Source: Sulfurimonas sp. (lineage in GTDB: Bacteria > Campylobacterota > Campylobacteria > Campylobacterales > Sulfurimonadaceae). From it: a stretch of DNA of 53,262 nucleotides. A program made the position numbers and the translations under genes. The stretch spans positions 1 to 53,262 of the forward strand of contig JAKISR010000008.1 of assembly GCA_021648465.1 (NCBI GenBank). The letters run 5' to 3'. Positions 52,493 through 53,262 of this stretch are shown piece after piece. The notes beneath the pieces are model-generated. The model was not told the DNA's origin. It made no database searches and saw only the letters and a list, made by a program, of their open reading frames with translations. Position 1 is the first letter of the stretch. Every line of letters begins with the position of its first letter.

Positions 52493-53262
52493 GTGCAAAC
52501 TACATTAAACTTCAAACTAGAGTCCACAAACGAGAAATTAACACCAAGAACAGGTGTAATAATACTAGGAGAATATCTTAAAGGTATGAACCTTGAACAA
52601 CTCTGCGATACAAATTTACCAAAAGCTAAACGCAACAACGGTTACTCTGCATTTGAGTTTATCTATCCCTTAATCTTAATGCTTCACAGCGGTGGTAGAT
52701 TCCTTGATGACATCAGAGAGATAAAAGTGGATAAGGCACTTACAACACTTCTAAAAGTAAAGAATATACCAACTGCAAATGCCTTTTCAAAATATCTTCG
52801 TAAGCATGGTATCTTTGGTGAAGAAGGTATGAGAAAAATAAATAAGAAATATCTTAAACAATTTCTAAAAAGCATAGAGGATGAAGAACTTATTCTTGAT
52901 ATAGATGCAACATTTATAGAAGCACATAAAAATACAGCAAAGTGGTCTTATAAAGATGCTCCAGGTTATATGCCGATGGTAGGACATATCAATAAGGGTT
53001 GGGTTATTGATGTAGATTTTAGAGAGGGTAATGAAGCATCAGCAAGTAAGAATTTAGAATTCATTAAACAGTGCGTATTGCAATTGCCACTTGCTAAAAG
53101 CTTCGATAGATTTAGAGCTGATAGTGCATCTTATCAAGCTGATATATTTAACTACTGCGAAGAGAAAAATATACTTTTTACAGTAACAGCTAAAAAGAAT
53201 AAAAATGTGTTTGATTCTATCAAAAGCATTAAAGATGAAGAGTGGCAAACTTTCTCAAAAAG
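52493..53262 (+). CDS. IS1380-family transposase, N-terminal part (runs off window)
   Basis: At least 256 codons without a stop, open at the right edge. GTG 52493 gives MQTTLNFKLE, a typical IS1380 start, with AAGAGA upstream; ATG 52588 is the first ATG in frame. DDE-type landmarks are LILDIDATFIEA, PMVGHINKG and FRADSASYQADIFNYCEEK. Full-length members are about 430 residues, so the C-terminal third is missing only because the window ends. Confidence 0.88.
   Translation, partial: MQTTLNFKLESTNEKLTPRTGVIILGEYLKGMNLEQLCDTNLPKAKRNNGYSAFEFIYPLILMLHSGGRFLDDIREIKVDKALTTLLKVKNIPTANAFSKYLRKHGIFGEEGMRKINKKYLKQFLKSIEDEELILDIDATFIEAHKNTAKWSYKDAPGYMPMVGHINKGWVIDVDFREGNEASASKNLEFIKQCVLQLPLAKSFDRFRADSASYQADIFNYCEEKNILFTVTAKKNKNVFDSIKSIKDEEWQTFSK

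Overview
The window is AT-rich bacterial chromosome from a Campylobacterota member, most likely a Sulfurimonas-like genus. This assignment comes from protein character and gene order, not from a search. Supporting signs are paired b' and b subunits at the head of an F1 ATP synthase operon that lacks atpB and atpE, with atpB about 40 kb away. Others are parA-parB directly upstream of that operon, a ProB without PUA domain, an Obg without its C-terminal extension, and a pair of helical-shape peptidoglycan trimming enzymes (Csd4/Csd6, also called Pgp1/Pgp2). From memory, the order rplU-rpmA-obg-proB-fmt-birA-parAB-atp-tol-pal-slyD-fabD-pfs matches the Campylobacter jejuni core.

Layout. Positions 1-71 hold the tail of an IS30-family transposase. 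Positions 167-21504 (+) are housekeeping: RidA, L21, L27, Obg, ProB, Fmt, BirA, ParA/ParB, F1Fo ATP synthase (b', b, delta, alpha, gamma, beta, epsilon), Tol-Pal with CpoB, an SlyD-type isomerase, a degenerate sigma-54-activator-like protein, FabD, a nitrilase-family hydrolase, MTA/SAH nucleosidase and a TtcA-family protein. A small unknown gene (-) and yebC (+) follow, then a deletion remnant of an IMPACT/YigZ gene.

Positions 22992-40004 are one long minus-strand gene train, read argG, ferredoxin-thioredoxin-reductase/rhodanese fusion, rplI, hslV, hslU, era, csd6-like, csd4-like, then a type IV pilus/MSHA-type assembly set in the order mshI-J-K-L-M-N-(unknown)-E-G. No pilin, prepilin peptidase or retraction ATPase is present. 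A cluster of three hairpins sits between hslU and era. flaG (-) has its own sigma-28-type promoter.

Positions 40651-51887 (+) carry an MFS transporter, a small membrane protein, a MATE exporter whose N-terminal codons lack a normal start, an EAL protein with a broken GGDEF motif, ligA, a glycosyltransferase, tlyA, a short gene remnant, ribF, truD and atpB. After a small membrane protein, an IS1380-family transposase runs off the right edge.

The most distinctive content is the MSHA-like assembly locus with a PilM-PilN-type fusion and a conserved-looking unknown secreted protein, joined head to tail to two cell-shape peptidoglycan carboxypeptidases. No CRISPR array, rRNA or tRNA gene was seen.
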